Shown piece after piece: positions 1 through 5,491 of a DNA stretch of 10,132 nt. The stretch's first letter is position 1, and each line of letters opens with the position of its first letter. The notes below the pieces were generated by a model that did not search any database, was not told where the DNA came from, and saw nothing but the letters and a program-made list of their open reading frames with translations. Made by a program: the position numbers and the translations under genes. The DNA is taken from contig JAICLG010000102.1 in the NCBI GenBank assembly GCA_025927515.1, forward strand, positions 1 to 10,132, given 5' to 3'. This DNA is from Hyphomicrobium sp. Its GTDB lineage: Bacteria > Pseudomonadota > Alphaproteobacteria > Rhizobiales > Hyphomicrobiaceae.

Positions 1-1110
1 CGTCGCCTCGTCGATAATTTGGGCGCTATTCAAGACAAGGTCATATACGGCGACCGGGACGCTCTATCGGAGCAGGGCCGTATCATGGCGGAGATATCCG
101 GCGCGCTGCGTAAATTTACAAAAGAGGATTGGAGCGAGTATGCCAACGTCCGCGCAGCCTTTGTGTATGTCCTGAGTGGCGGCGACGTTGCAGTCTTGAA
201 GCCTCTGATCAAAAGTGGGGTGCTCTCCGAAGCGGATGACCAGCTGGCCCAAGGAATCATGCAATTTGCCCAGGGCCGGGCGAGCGACGCCAGAAAGTCA
301 CTGAGCGAAGTCGATCCTCGATCACTCGATGTCAGTCTTGTCGGGCCTTTCGCCTTAGCGCGCTCGACCTTCTACATAGATCACGATAACGCCAAAGCCA
401 TTGCGCTTCTCGATGAAGCGCGCTTGGCATCGCCTCATACAGCGATCGAAGAAGCCGCTGCGCGCCGCGAGATCGCGCTACTCGTCAGCACCGGCGACAA
501 AGCGCGGGCTATGATGTTGATGGCGGACTATCTGCGCCGCTTTGGAAAATCGGTTTATTCCTGGAAGCTCTTTCGGGATTTCGCAGTAGCCGTGACAAAG
601 CGCGAAGAACTCGACAGCAGCAAAATCGTCGACGATCTCGTTGCAACCACGACGACGGCAGACGTCAAGGCTCGGACGAGTTTATTTCTGTCTCTAGCCA
701 GTGAAGGGCTTCTTCGCGGCCGGATCGCACTCGCAAAAGCCGCCGCGAGCGAAGTTCTGGCCTTGAAGCCGGAGTCCACCGAGGACGTCGACAAGGCAAT
801 CCTCTATCAGGCGGCGGCGGAGGCTCCGACGTCTCACGCGCAAGACGCATTGCAGACGTTGCAGCACATCAGCGGCGATCGCTTGTCCGACGAGGACATG
901 GCGATCCACGAGGTCGCGAGGGAGATCGCACGCGCCGTTTCCGGAAATACGCCGGAGGTGACGAAAGTTCAAAGACCGGTGGCGGTCGGGGCCGACAGCG
1001 GAAAGTTGACATCAGATCCACTCAAGTCGCCTCGCGTCGCCGGGGCTATCGAGAGCGCAGATGCTGCGCTCAAAGAAGCCGATTTGATCATCTCGGGGGA
1101 TGAAAAATGA
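1..1110 (+). CDS. motC: MotC, periplasmic flagellar motor protein (5' end outside window)
   Basis: The reading frame is open from base 1 and ends at TGA 1108-1110, giving the last 369 residues. The true start and the expected signal peptide lie upstream; the in-frame TTG at 19 is not a believable start because coding continues before it. In Sinorhizobium, MotC is a periplasmic protein of somewhat over 400 residues that works with MotB in controlling motor rotation, so most of the mature protein is visible here. The chain is rich in alanine and leucine and looks all-helical, with short repeat-like helix pairs resembling TPR units, followed by a polar low-complexity C-terminus. Identification rests on the visible opening (YGDRDALSEQGRIMAEI), the helical composition and the position directly before motD/fliK. 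It overlaps the next gene by ATGA, so the two are probably translationally coupled. Confidence in the family is high; I see nothing broken. Confidence 0.88.
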   Translation, partial: RRLVDNLGAIQDKVIYGDRDALSEQGRIMAEISGALRKFTKEDWSEYANVRAAFVYVLSGGDVAVLKPLIKSGVLSEADDQLAQGIMQFAQGRASDARKSLSEVDPRSLDVSLVGPFALARSTFYIDHDNAKAIALLDEARLASPHTAIEEAAARREIALLVSTGDKARAMMLMADYLRRFGKSVYSWKLFRDFAVAVTKREELDSSKIVDDLVATTTTADVKARTSLFLSLASEGLLRGRIALAKAAASEVLALKPESTEDVDKAILYQAAAEAPTSHAQDALQTLQHISGDRLSDEDMAIHEVAREIARAVSGNTPEVTKVQRPVAVGADSGKLTSDPLKSPRVAGAIESADAALKEADLIISGDEK

Positions 1111-2660
1111 CGGGCACCGTCGGTCACGCCGCACAAAGCCAGAATATGGTCGAGACGATCACGCAATCGGCAAAGGTAGGCGGAAAAGCCCATAAGATGA
1201 GCGGGAAAGCCTCCCAAGAAGCAGATGAGGCCGATAGTTCGGATCGCGGTAGCGTCGATCATACCGCCAATGGTACCGCGGCCAGCGACGATGCCACGGA
1301 GCATAAGCCCGTCGCAAAGTCTGGCAAGACAGCCGGACGATCGCATCACGAAGGCCATAAGAAAGACGATAAAGACAAGTCGTTTGCGGATACGATCGAC
1401 AAACTTGGCACGCAAAGCCAATCGACTCCTGCGCCGGCAAATCCCGCTGCCGCAGCTTTGCCGGCCGGTTGGACCGCCGATCTCGTATTTCGGCAGACAT
1501 CCGCGGGACATGCGCAAGCCGATGCTTCTCCCGCAACGACAGCCGTATCGAATAGCGGCAAGACTGCGCGCCCCGGAAATTTGCTGAAGCAGGACAGCAT
1601 CATCGCCCTGCTGGATACACGGCAACGGCTGCTTTCTGCGCACGATGCCCAAGACATGGCGAGCAGTACGAACTCCGATGCCAATGACACGACGGTTGCC
1701 ACGCCGATAACCGTTCAGTCACGCCAGTCGCACTGGGTTTTCGGCGATGCAGCCAACTCGTCGAATCCGCGTGTATTCGAAACATTGATGGCCAAGGACG
1801 GCAAGGCAAGCCCGGCGCTCGCGTCGGCGCCCGCCTCGATGTCAGCCGAGCCGAAAGACGTTGCTACGAAATCGACAGCGGACTCGGCAACTCCCGTTCA
1901 AGCGTCGCATGTCGGCGCGACGCACGATGCGTCTCTCCGTCAGGCCTTTGACGGTCAACAAGGAAGCGCCGGCAATGGCCGCGAGCAAATGCCCTCGGGC
2001 AACGCGGGCGACAAACGGAATTCCGACATCAAAGCCTCGTCCTCGGTAGAGCATGAGCCGGTTGATGCCACGAAATTGCCGGGCGGCATGTCCGGCGCGA
2101 CGCAACAGGTCAAGAATGGCGTGCTCAATGCGCTCACGGGAGACAAAGGCAGCGCCCCGCAGACCAGTGCACCGCAATTGCCGCAAGACCGCCCGGTGAT
2201 TCCAGGCCAGGTCCTCCGATCGATCGACCTGACGCTTTCGCCTCCGGACCTCGGAACCGTCAGGCTGAAGTTGAGCCTCAAATCGAATGCTCTCGATATC
2301 GATGCCGAGGCATCCAAAGCTTCGACCGCCAAGTTGCTCGACGACGATCGTAAGAGCCTGGAACAGAGTTTGCGCGATGCCGGATATGACGTGAAGAATT
2401 TGAAGATCGCGGACGCCTCGGGCAGCAACAACGCGAATTGGAACAGTTCGCAAAATGGGGCCGGATCGTCTTTCCAGGATGGCAGTCAGGCGCGCATGAA
2501 TTTCGCGGGGCGGCAAGATAACGGCAACATGCAGCGGCGCGAGGGCGCATTGCCGGATCAGTCACAGCAGCAGCAACGTTCGCCTCGCGACAACAATCCG
2601 AAGGCTTCGCCTTCGTCCGAGGTGGCCTCGGGACGCCAATCGAACGCGATCTACATCTAG
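1107..2660 (+). CDS. fliK: Flagellar hook-length control protein FliK (MotD)
   Basis: This 517-residue protein starts at ATG 1107, which overlaps the motC stop and is preceded by a purine-rich GGGGGA six bases upstream. Rhizobial MotD was renamed FliK after it was shown to control hook length. The first ~360 residues are disordered and low in complexity (Ala, Ser, Asp, Lys, Gln), as in other FliK rulers. A compact Flg_hook domain lies at about residues 367-436, with the signature LTLSPPDLGTVRLKL followed by the helical part SLRDAGYDVKNLKI that ends it. The tail is Gln/Asn/Ser-rich, with a run of four glutamines. FliK is exported during hook assembly and its C-terminal domain switches the export gate from hook to filament substrates. 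The disordered part is expected to diverge strongly between species, so only the C-terminal domain carries the assignment. A small gene follows after nine bases. Confidence 0.9.
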   Translation: MTGTVGHAAQSQNMVETITQSAKVGGKAHKMSGKASQEADEADSSDRGSVDHTANGTAASDDATEHKPVAKSGKTAGRSHHEGHKKDDKDKSFADTIDKLGTQSQSTPAPANPAAAALPAGWTADLVFRQTSAGHAQADASPATTAVSNSGKTARPGNLLKQDSIIALLDTRQRLLSAHDAQDMASSTNSDANDTTVATPITVQSRQSHWVFGDAANSSNPRVFETLMAKDGKASPALASAPASMSAEPKDVATKSTADSATPVQASHVGATHDASLRQAFDGQQGSAGNGREQMPSGNAGDKRNSDIKASSSVEHEPVDATKLPGGMSGATQQVKNGVLNALTGDKGSAPQTSAPQLPQDRPVIPGQVLRSIDLTLSPPDLGTVRLKLSLKSNALDIDAEASKASTAKLLDDDRKSLEQSLRDAGYDVKNLKIADASGSNNANWNSSQNGAGSSFQDGSQARMNFAGRQDNGNMQRREGALPDQSQQQQRSPRDNNPKASPSSEVASGRQSNAIYI

Positions 2661-2669
2661 GGGCGTTAA

Positions 2670-3023
2670 ATGACGCAGCAGGAATTGGTTGGTACGGGAC
2701 TTCGCGGTCCCTTCGCCTTGGCGGCGGATTCGATCGATGAGGAACTTGTAGATGATTGCCCCGGCGCCTACGCGCTCGGCTTCATCGATCATTTTGGCCG
2801 GTTCTCGATCACATTCGTCGGCAGCGCCGGAGAGAATCTGAAATCAGAACTGAAGGCGCGCATCGGAACGGCGCCCCAATTCAAATTCAGGCACTTCGCG
2901 CTCCAAAGTCAGGCGTTCGAAAAAGAATGCGAAATGTTTCACGACTTCATGCCGGTGGGGAATTTCCTCCACCCTAGCCGACCGCCAGGGAGCGGCTGGA
3001 CCTGTCCGAGGTGCCGCAGATAG
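2670..3023 (+). CDS. Small protein with a degenerate GIY-YIG-like fold
   Basis: This 117-residue protein starts nine bases after fliK. AGGGGC upstream of ATG 2670 serves as ribosome site, so it is probably cotranscribed with motC and fliK. By eye it resembles a group of small GIY-YIG-like proteins: CPGAYALGFID (residues 30-40) would be the GIY strand, FSITFVG (45-51) the YIG strand, LKSELKARIG (57-66) the helix that normally bears the catalytic arginine, and FEKECEMFHDF (83-93) the helix with the metal-binding glutamate. The C-terminus carries W110 and a CPRC pair (112-115). In my alignment the catalytic arginine position holds Glu60, so nuclease activity is doubtful. That it is a real gene is likely. 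The family call is from remembered motif patterns and is moderate. No role in flagella is known to me. Its last 50 bases overlap the convergent 81-residue gene. Confidence 0.6.
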   Translation: MTQQELVGTGLRGPFALAADSIDEELVDDCPGAYALGFIDHFGRFSITFVGSAGENLKSELKARIGTAPQFKFRHFALQSQAFEKECEMFHDFMPVGNFLHPSRPPGSGWTCPRCRR

Positions 3024-3219
3024 ATTGCGGCCCTTCAATCAGGCAAAGAAGGTCGGCGAGTGCCTGATGATAGCCCGAATGCCAGTAGGCGCATTCCTTC
3101 GTGCCACGGTCGAGGTGAAGATGATCGCGCAATTTTTCTGACCAGGGGCCGTCGAGCCGCTCACCGATTCCGGCCATGCGCGCGCGAAGGATCTGCAAGT
3201 CGAAATAATTGTCACTCAT
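2974..3219 (-). CDS. Conserved-looking hypothetical protein, 81 residues
   Basis: The start is ATG at 3219-3217 on the minus strand, with GAGGG a few bases upstream; the stop is TAG at 2976-2974. I do not recognise a named family. The first 63 residues look like a genuine small folded helical protein: MSDNYFDLQILRARMAGIGE, then a segment with WSEKLRDHLHL (26-36), then AYWHSGYHQALADLL (44-58), which is like a short helix motif (WHxGYxxAL) I associate with rhizobial hypothetical proteins. The Ser-rich tail from about residue 64 is coded by DNA shared with the end of the GIY-YIG-like gene on the other strand, so the tail may simply reflect that overlap. It is the third of three minus-strand genes in line (PilZ, J-domain, this one) with a 126-base gap before it, long enough to hold its own promoter. 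Function unknown. Confidence 0.62.
   Translation of the reverse strand: MSDNYFDLQILRARMAGIGERLDGPWSEKLRDHLHLDRGTKECAYWHSGYHQALADLLCLIEGPQSICGTSDRSSRSLAVG
3013..3031. repeat. Hairpin at the convergent gene junction
   Basis: GCCGCA (3013-3018) pairs with TGCGGC (3026-3031) around a seven-base loop that contains the TAG stop (3021-3023) of the GIY-YIG-like gene. It lies at the edge of the overlap between two convergent genes. It lacks a T run in either direction, so any terminator role would be weak; it is the only stem-loop I see where the two transcripts meet. Confidence 0.3.
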
Positions 3220-3254
3220 AACACCCTCATTACTTTCGGTCGGCCCAGCCCCTC

Positions 3255-3267
3255 GGCCAGTCTGGCC
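3255..3267. repeat. GGCCAG-T-CTGGCC palindrome upstream of the 81-residue gene
   Basis: A perfect six-base inverted repeat with a single central base lies 36-48 bases upstream of the minus-strand start at 3219. It could be an operator, or in RNA a five-base stem with a three-base loop in the leader. The surrounding bases 3220-3345 are otherwise non-coding and form the gap between two minus-strand genes. Confidence 0.35.
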
Positions 3268-3317
3268 ATAATGACGACAGTACGAGATATTCGTCGCAAT
3301 ATCGCGAACGGAGCATT

Positions 3318-3334
3318 TCGAATTTTATCGAATT
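3318..3334. promoter_or_regulatory. TCGAATT direct repeat, 10-base period: candidate OmpR-type operator
   Basis: TCGAATT occurs at 3318-3324 and 3328-3334, again exactly 10 bases apart, in the gap between the J-domain gene and the 81-residue gene. It sits 99-115 bases upstream of the latter, almost the same distance as the TCTAAAT repeat from the PilZ gene. Its second copy continues into GGC, giving AATTGGC, as does the second copy of the other repeat. Function is inferred, not shown. Confidence 0.3.
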
Positions 3335-3345
3335 GGCTGCTTTCT

Positions 3346-3792
3346 TCAGTCCGCAGTCCGCCGCAACGCGGCGATATGCCGATCCATCAGATCGTTGGCG
3401 ATCATCATCCGTTGCGTCGCAACCTCCCGAAGCTCCGCGGGAACGCGGTCGGGGTGATTCCTCAGAGCAAATTCCCGCCTGAGAATTGCAATTTCAGCTT
3501 CGGTCGCTCCGGAGTGGAGGCCCAGTTCGCTTAAAATTCTTTGGGGGTCCAACAGGATACCGGAGGCTTCGTTGCCACCGTCATCGTAGCGGGTTCTTCG
3601 AAATATCGCGCTTGACGGCGTGTTCTGCAGCGGCAGAGACCGTGCATTGGCGGCAACCTCCCAGGCTGCCCCAAGACTATTTATGGAGAACGGGTGCGAG
3701 GGTCGCGGCGAGCCATCAGTCTCGTCGCGACTTTCGAAGAGATCGGTAATAAGCGTTTCGAATTCTGACGGTATGGGCGTCCGAAGTCGCAT
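3346..3792 (-). CDS. Protein with C-terminal J domain (DnaJ-like)
   Basis: This 148-residue protein starts at ATG 3792-3790 on the minus strand; the ribosome site is weak. Residues 1-75 are polar and of no recognised family. Residues ~81-141 form a compact J domain: helix I (ILSELGL, 86-92), helix II (ATEAEIAILRREFALRN, 96-112), the invariant HPD tripeptide at 113-115, and helix III (VATQRMMIANDLMDRH, 124-139). An intact HPD means it should be able to stimulate the ATPase of a DnaK-type Hsp70. It lacks the Gly/Phe and zinc-finger parts of true DnaJ, so it is a specialised J protein whose N-terminal half presumably chooses the client. The gene lies 88 bases downstream of the PilZ gene in the same direction, and the two may be cotranscribed. 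Its client is unknown; a flagellar or surface protein is only a guess from position. Confidence 0.78.
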   Translation of the reverse strand: MRLRTPIPSEFETLITDLFESRDETDGSPRPSHPFSINSLGAAWEVAANARSLPLQNTPSSAIFRRTRYDDGGNEASGILLDPQRILSELGLHSGATEAEIAILRREFALRNHPDRVPAELREVATQRMMIANDLMDRHIAALRRTAD

Positions 3793-3810
3793 CTGGCGCT
3801 GCTTGGGCGT

Positions 3811-3853
3811 TAAAAAGGCGAAGACATCGTCAAGTGCCTATCACGCTCGCCTT
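3811..3853 (-). terminator. Weak candidate terminator between PilZ and J-domain genes
   Basis: Read on the minus strand, AAGGCGA (3853-3847) and TCGCCTT (3821-3815) can form a seven-base stem that runs straight into a short T stretch (TTTTT in all, 3816-3812). The 25-base loop is long for an intrinsic terminator, so it may be partial or fortuitous. If real it would lower transcription from the PilZ gene into the J-domain gene. Confidence 0.25.
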
Positions 3854-3880
3854 GTGGAGCGCTTACGCCGCGATGTGAAC

Positions 3881-4297
3881 CTACGATCGTCGGGTGGATT
3901 TTTGCAACGTGACGGCCTTTCCGAAATAGGCACTTCCAAGGCCCTCAAAATCGAGGCGGTCATCGACGTTTGTCACAGGGGTGCGGAACTCGATCCCAAT
4001 GTGTTGTTCGCCGATCCAGGTCACGGTGCCCTCGACGAGGGTGCCGTCGAAAAGGGTCAAGATAAGTTTTTCGTCAGCGTTGGGAACAGTGCCGTCGAGA
4101 ATACTGATCTTGGCGCCGGTTTCTGAGAGATCGATCAGATCGCAAATCCGCGTCGTGTTGCGAAATTGTACAGCCACATGCTGATGCGCGGTGTGGCGAA
4201 ATTCGGTGCGCCGCTCACAGCCCTTGAGATCTGTCACGGGAACAATTTCCCGGCTGAGCGCATCGCGGCGCAGCTTGCGTGTCTTTGTTTGTCTCAT
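3881..4297 (-). CDS. Single-domain PilZ protein (putative c-di-GMP receptor)
   Basis: This 138-residue protein begins at ATG 4297-4295 on the minus strand without a clear Shine-Dalgarno. Both hallmarks of a c-di-GMP-binding PilZ domain are present: the RxxxR loop (R30-TEF-R34, within ERRTEFR) and the DxSxxG motif (D56-L-S58-E-T-G61), followed by the beta-barrel strands ending in GTVTWIGEQHIGIEF (90-104). A basic N-terminal segment (residues 1-17) precedes the domain. PilZ proteins change their contacts when they bind c-di-GMP, and several reduce motility by acting on the flagellar motor. Its position within a flagellar island, divergent from the regulator ftcR, makes a motility role plausible but this is inference. 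It has no YcgR N-terminal domain or catalytic domain. The divergent arrangement leaves a 363-base control region that could regulate both directions. Confidence 0.88.
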   Translation of the reverse strand: MRQTKTRKLRRDALSREIVPVTDLKGCERRTEFRHTAHQHVAVQFRNTTRICDLIDLSETGAKISILDGTVPNADEKLILTLFDGTLVEGTVTWIGEQHIGIEFRTPVTNVDDRLDFEGLGSAYFGKAVTLQKSTRRS

Positions 4298-4319
4298 CGC
4301 ACAAGGATTTCTGCATATG

Positions 4320-4338
4320 CGCCGGTTTGTCTCCGGCG
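4320..4338. repeat. GC-rich hairpin in the PilZ gene leader
   Basis: CGCCGG (4320-4325) and CCGGCG (4333-4338) form a perfect six-base stem around a seven-base loop. No T run follows on either strand, so it is not a standard terminator. On the minus strand it would lie in the leader of the PilZ mRNA, about 22 bases before the start codon, where it might affect message stability or initiation. Confidence 0.4.
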
Positions 4339-4351
4339 AAAATGTCTCGGA

Positions 4352-4361
4352 AATTGCAATT
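4352..4361. repeat. AATTGCAATT palindrome
   Basis: This perfect 10-base palindrome lies 55-64 bases upstream of the PilZ start codon in the divergent control region. It could be a dimer-binding operator half-way between the direct repeat and the gene, but short AT-rich palindromes are common and there is no second copy. Confidence 0.25.
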
Positions 4362-4403
4362 CAGAGCGACCCATTAAAAAGCAATTGGCCTACAATACCG
4401 CTA

Positions 4404-4420
4404 TCTAAATAGCTCTAAAT
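4404..4420. promoter_or_regulatory. TCTAAAT direct repeat, 10-base period: candidate OmpR-type operator
   Basis: TCTAAAT occurs at 4404-4410 and again at 4414-4420, in the same orientation and exactly one helical turn apart. OmpR-family winged-helix proteins typically bind as head-to-tail dimers to direct repeats of about 10 bases, and ftcR, an OmpR-type regulator, is the adjacent gene. The repeat lies 107-123 bases upstream of the PilZ start and about 240 bases upstream of ftcR. A site for FtcR is inference from geometry and neighbourhood only. Confidence 0.35.
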
Positions 4421-4650
4421 TGGCGTGCGCGGTTTATATGTCGGAAAGAAATAAGCCTTCTCCGTAATGGGCCGTGTTTCCACGGGCACGCCTGCCAGCA
4501 CACGTACTGTACGGAGATCGAGACTGCGGTCAGAATTGCGGATACACTTTGATTTGCAGTGTCATTTCCGCCTCACGCAATTATGAAATAGTTGTTAATA
4601 ATGAATATGAATCACTGTATTTCCTTCGGCCAGCGGATGATTTGCGGGGC

Positions 4651-4656
4651 GGGGGA
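4651..4656 (+). promoter_or_regulatory. Ribosome binding site deciding the ftcR start
   Basis: GGGGGA ends four bases before ATG 4661. It favours this start over the upstream in-frame ATG codons (the first at 4592), which lack such a site and would add residues not expected in Rem proteins. Confidence 0.6.
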
Positions 4657-4660
4657 ATAT

Positions 4661-5491
4661 ATGTTCGTGGTTTTGGACGACCGTGCAACGGTCGCTGGCG
4701 GATGCGTCGCCTGTTTTGAGCGCGAGGGAATCGCGGCAGTAGCGGTCGATCCAGCCGAATTTTCAGAATGGTTCGAGGTGATCAACGACGCGGATGTAGC
4801 CGTGGTCGAGGGATTCCTGATCGGGGCTGCCGAAAATCGTCGTCAAGTGTCGGCGCAAATCCGGGCACGATGCCGTGCGCCTCTGATCGGTCTTCTTGAT
4901 TCCCGAGCCCTTAGCGAGACACTCGATCTATTTTCGCTCGGCTTTGATGACGTCATCTCGAAGCCATTCCATGTGCGCGAGATCCTGGCGCGCAGCGGCG
5001 CCATCCGCCGGCGTATGAAAATGGCCGAGCAATGTATCGACATCGCAGGGATTCGCATTTTCTTCGACGGTCGCGATCCAGTGGTGAACGGCGAAGTGCT
5101 GCCATTGCCACGCCGTGAGCGCCGGATCCTTGAGTGTCTCGTTCTGAGCCGCAATACGCGAGTGACCAAGGCGCAGATCTTCAATCGCGTCTATGGCATC
5201 TTCAACGACGAAATCCACGAGAACGTCATCGAGAGCCATATCAGCCGGTTGCGTAAGCGCCTGAAGCAGCGGCTTGGATACGATCCAATCGATTCTCAGA
5301 GGTTCCTTGGCTATCGCCTCAAGGACTTCGCTGGAGAGGAGCTATCGAGCGGCGCAGAGGAGTCCGCGAACAGTCTCACGCAAGGCCCAGATGCTTCAAT
5401 TCCGGCAAGCATCATTCGCGACCAGGAGAGTGTCGATGGGCCTTTACGGACTAATGACTACCAGCATCTCGGGGATGTCTGTTCAATCTGA
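4661..5491 (+). CDS. ftcR: FtcR/Rem, OmpR-type activator of flagellar genes
   Basis: This 276-residue protein has a receiver-like domain (about 1-117) and a winged-helix DNA-binding domain (about 125-223). The latter contains LPRRERRILECLV, the recognition region ENVIESHISRLRKRL and the wing DSQRFLGYRL, all very like Sinorhizobium Rem and Brucella FtcR. Rem activates flagellar and motility genes during exponential growth. The receiver keeps the acidic pair D6-D7 and the lysine of ISKPFH, but has Glu50 (VVEGFLIG) where the phospho-acceptor aspartate normally sits, so control by phosphorylation is unlikely. I chose ATG 4661 because the family starts with a strand such as MFVVLDDR and GGGGGA precedes it. 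After residue 223 comes a polar, Ser/Glu/Asp-rich tail of about 53 residues, not expected in Rem (about 223 residues). The last 56 bases overlap flgE, so the two genes are surely on one mRNA. Confidence 0.9.
   Translation: MFVVLDDRATVAGGCVACFEREGIAAVAVDPAEFSEWFEVINDADVAVVEGFLIGAAENRRQVSAQIRARCRAPLIGLLDSRALSETLDLFSLGFDDVISKPFHVREILARSGAIRRRMKMAEQCIDIAGIRIFFDGRDPVVNGEVLPLPRRERRILECLVLSRNTRVTKAQIFNRVYGIFNDEIHENVIESHISRLRKRLKQRLGYDPIDSQRFLGYRLKDFAGEELSSGAEESANSLTQGPDASIPASIIRDQESVDGPLRTNDYQHLGDVCSI
5424..5430 (+). promoter_or_regulatory. Ribosome binding site deciding the flgE start
   Basis: AGGAGAG lies inside the 3' end of ftcR, with AGGAG seven bases before ATG 5436. It supports this start, which also gives the canonical FlgE N-terminus, rather than in-frame start codons farther upstream inside ftcR. 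Confidence 0.65.

Larger units (their letters stand above)
4298..4660. other. Divergent intergenic control region, PilZ gene / ftcR
   Basis: This 363-base stretch holds no convincing gene. It is visibly richer in A+T than the flanking genes, especially 4340-4440 and 4580-4620, as expected for a promoter region. It contains a GC hairpin (4320-4338), a 10-base palindrome AATTGCAATT (4352-4361), a direct repeat of TCTAAAT with 10-base period (4404-4420), a short palindrome CGTAC-T-GTACG (4503-4513) and a tandem ATGAAT (4601-4612). A weak sigma-70-like pair, TTGTTA (4592-4597) and TGTATT (4616-4621) with 18-base spacing, could start the ftcR operon about 30 bases before its ATG. I see no strong consensus promoter toward the PilZ gene, which would fit activator-dependent transcription. 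Confidence 0.6.

Noticed and set aside
969..1652. Long minus-strand open frame of 227 codons opposite motC and fliK
   Set aside because: It is antisense to two well-supported genes, has an Arg/Cys/Gly-rich composition without any domain, and fits the chance open frames seen opposite GC-rich coding DNA.
1842..2516. Minus-strand open frame of 224 codons opposite fliK
   Set aside because: It lies fully opposite the conserved Flg_hook part of fliK, is Arg-rich without recognisable motifs and has no context.
3620..4126. Plus-strand open frame of 168 codons across the J-domain and PilZ genes
   Set aside because: It covers parts of two minus-strand genes that have diagnostic motifs (HPD; RxxxR and DxSxxG), and has none itself.
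3277..4510. Shared octamer ACAGTACG (3277-3284) and its complement CGTACTGT (4503-4510) in the two non-coding gaps
   Set aside because: A match of eight bases between two gaps of this size on either strand is expected by chance about once, so I do not treat it as a shared operator.
4474..4719. Possible small plus-strand gene of 81 codons before ftcR
   Set aside because: It has no convincing ribosome site, runs into the start of ftcR in another frame, and shows no domain.
5274..5435. N-terminal extension of flgE by 54 codons
   Set aside because: FlgE proteins begin at the MGLYG-type start, and a good ribosome site precedes ATG 5436; the extension lies within the ftcR coding region.
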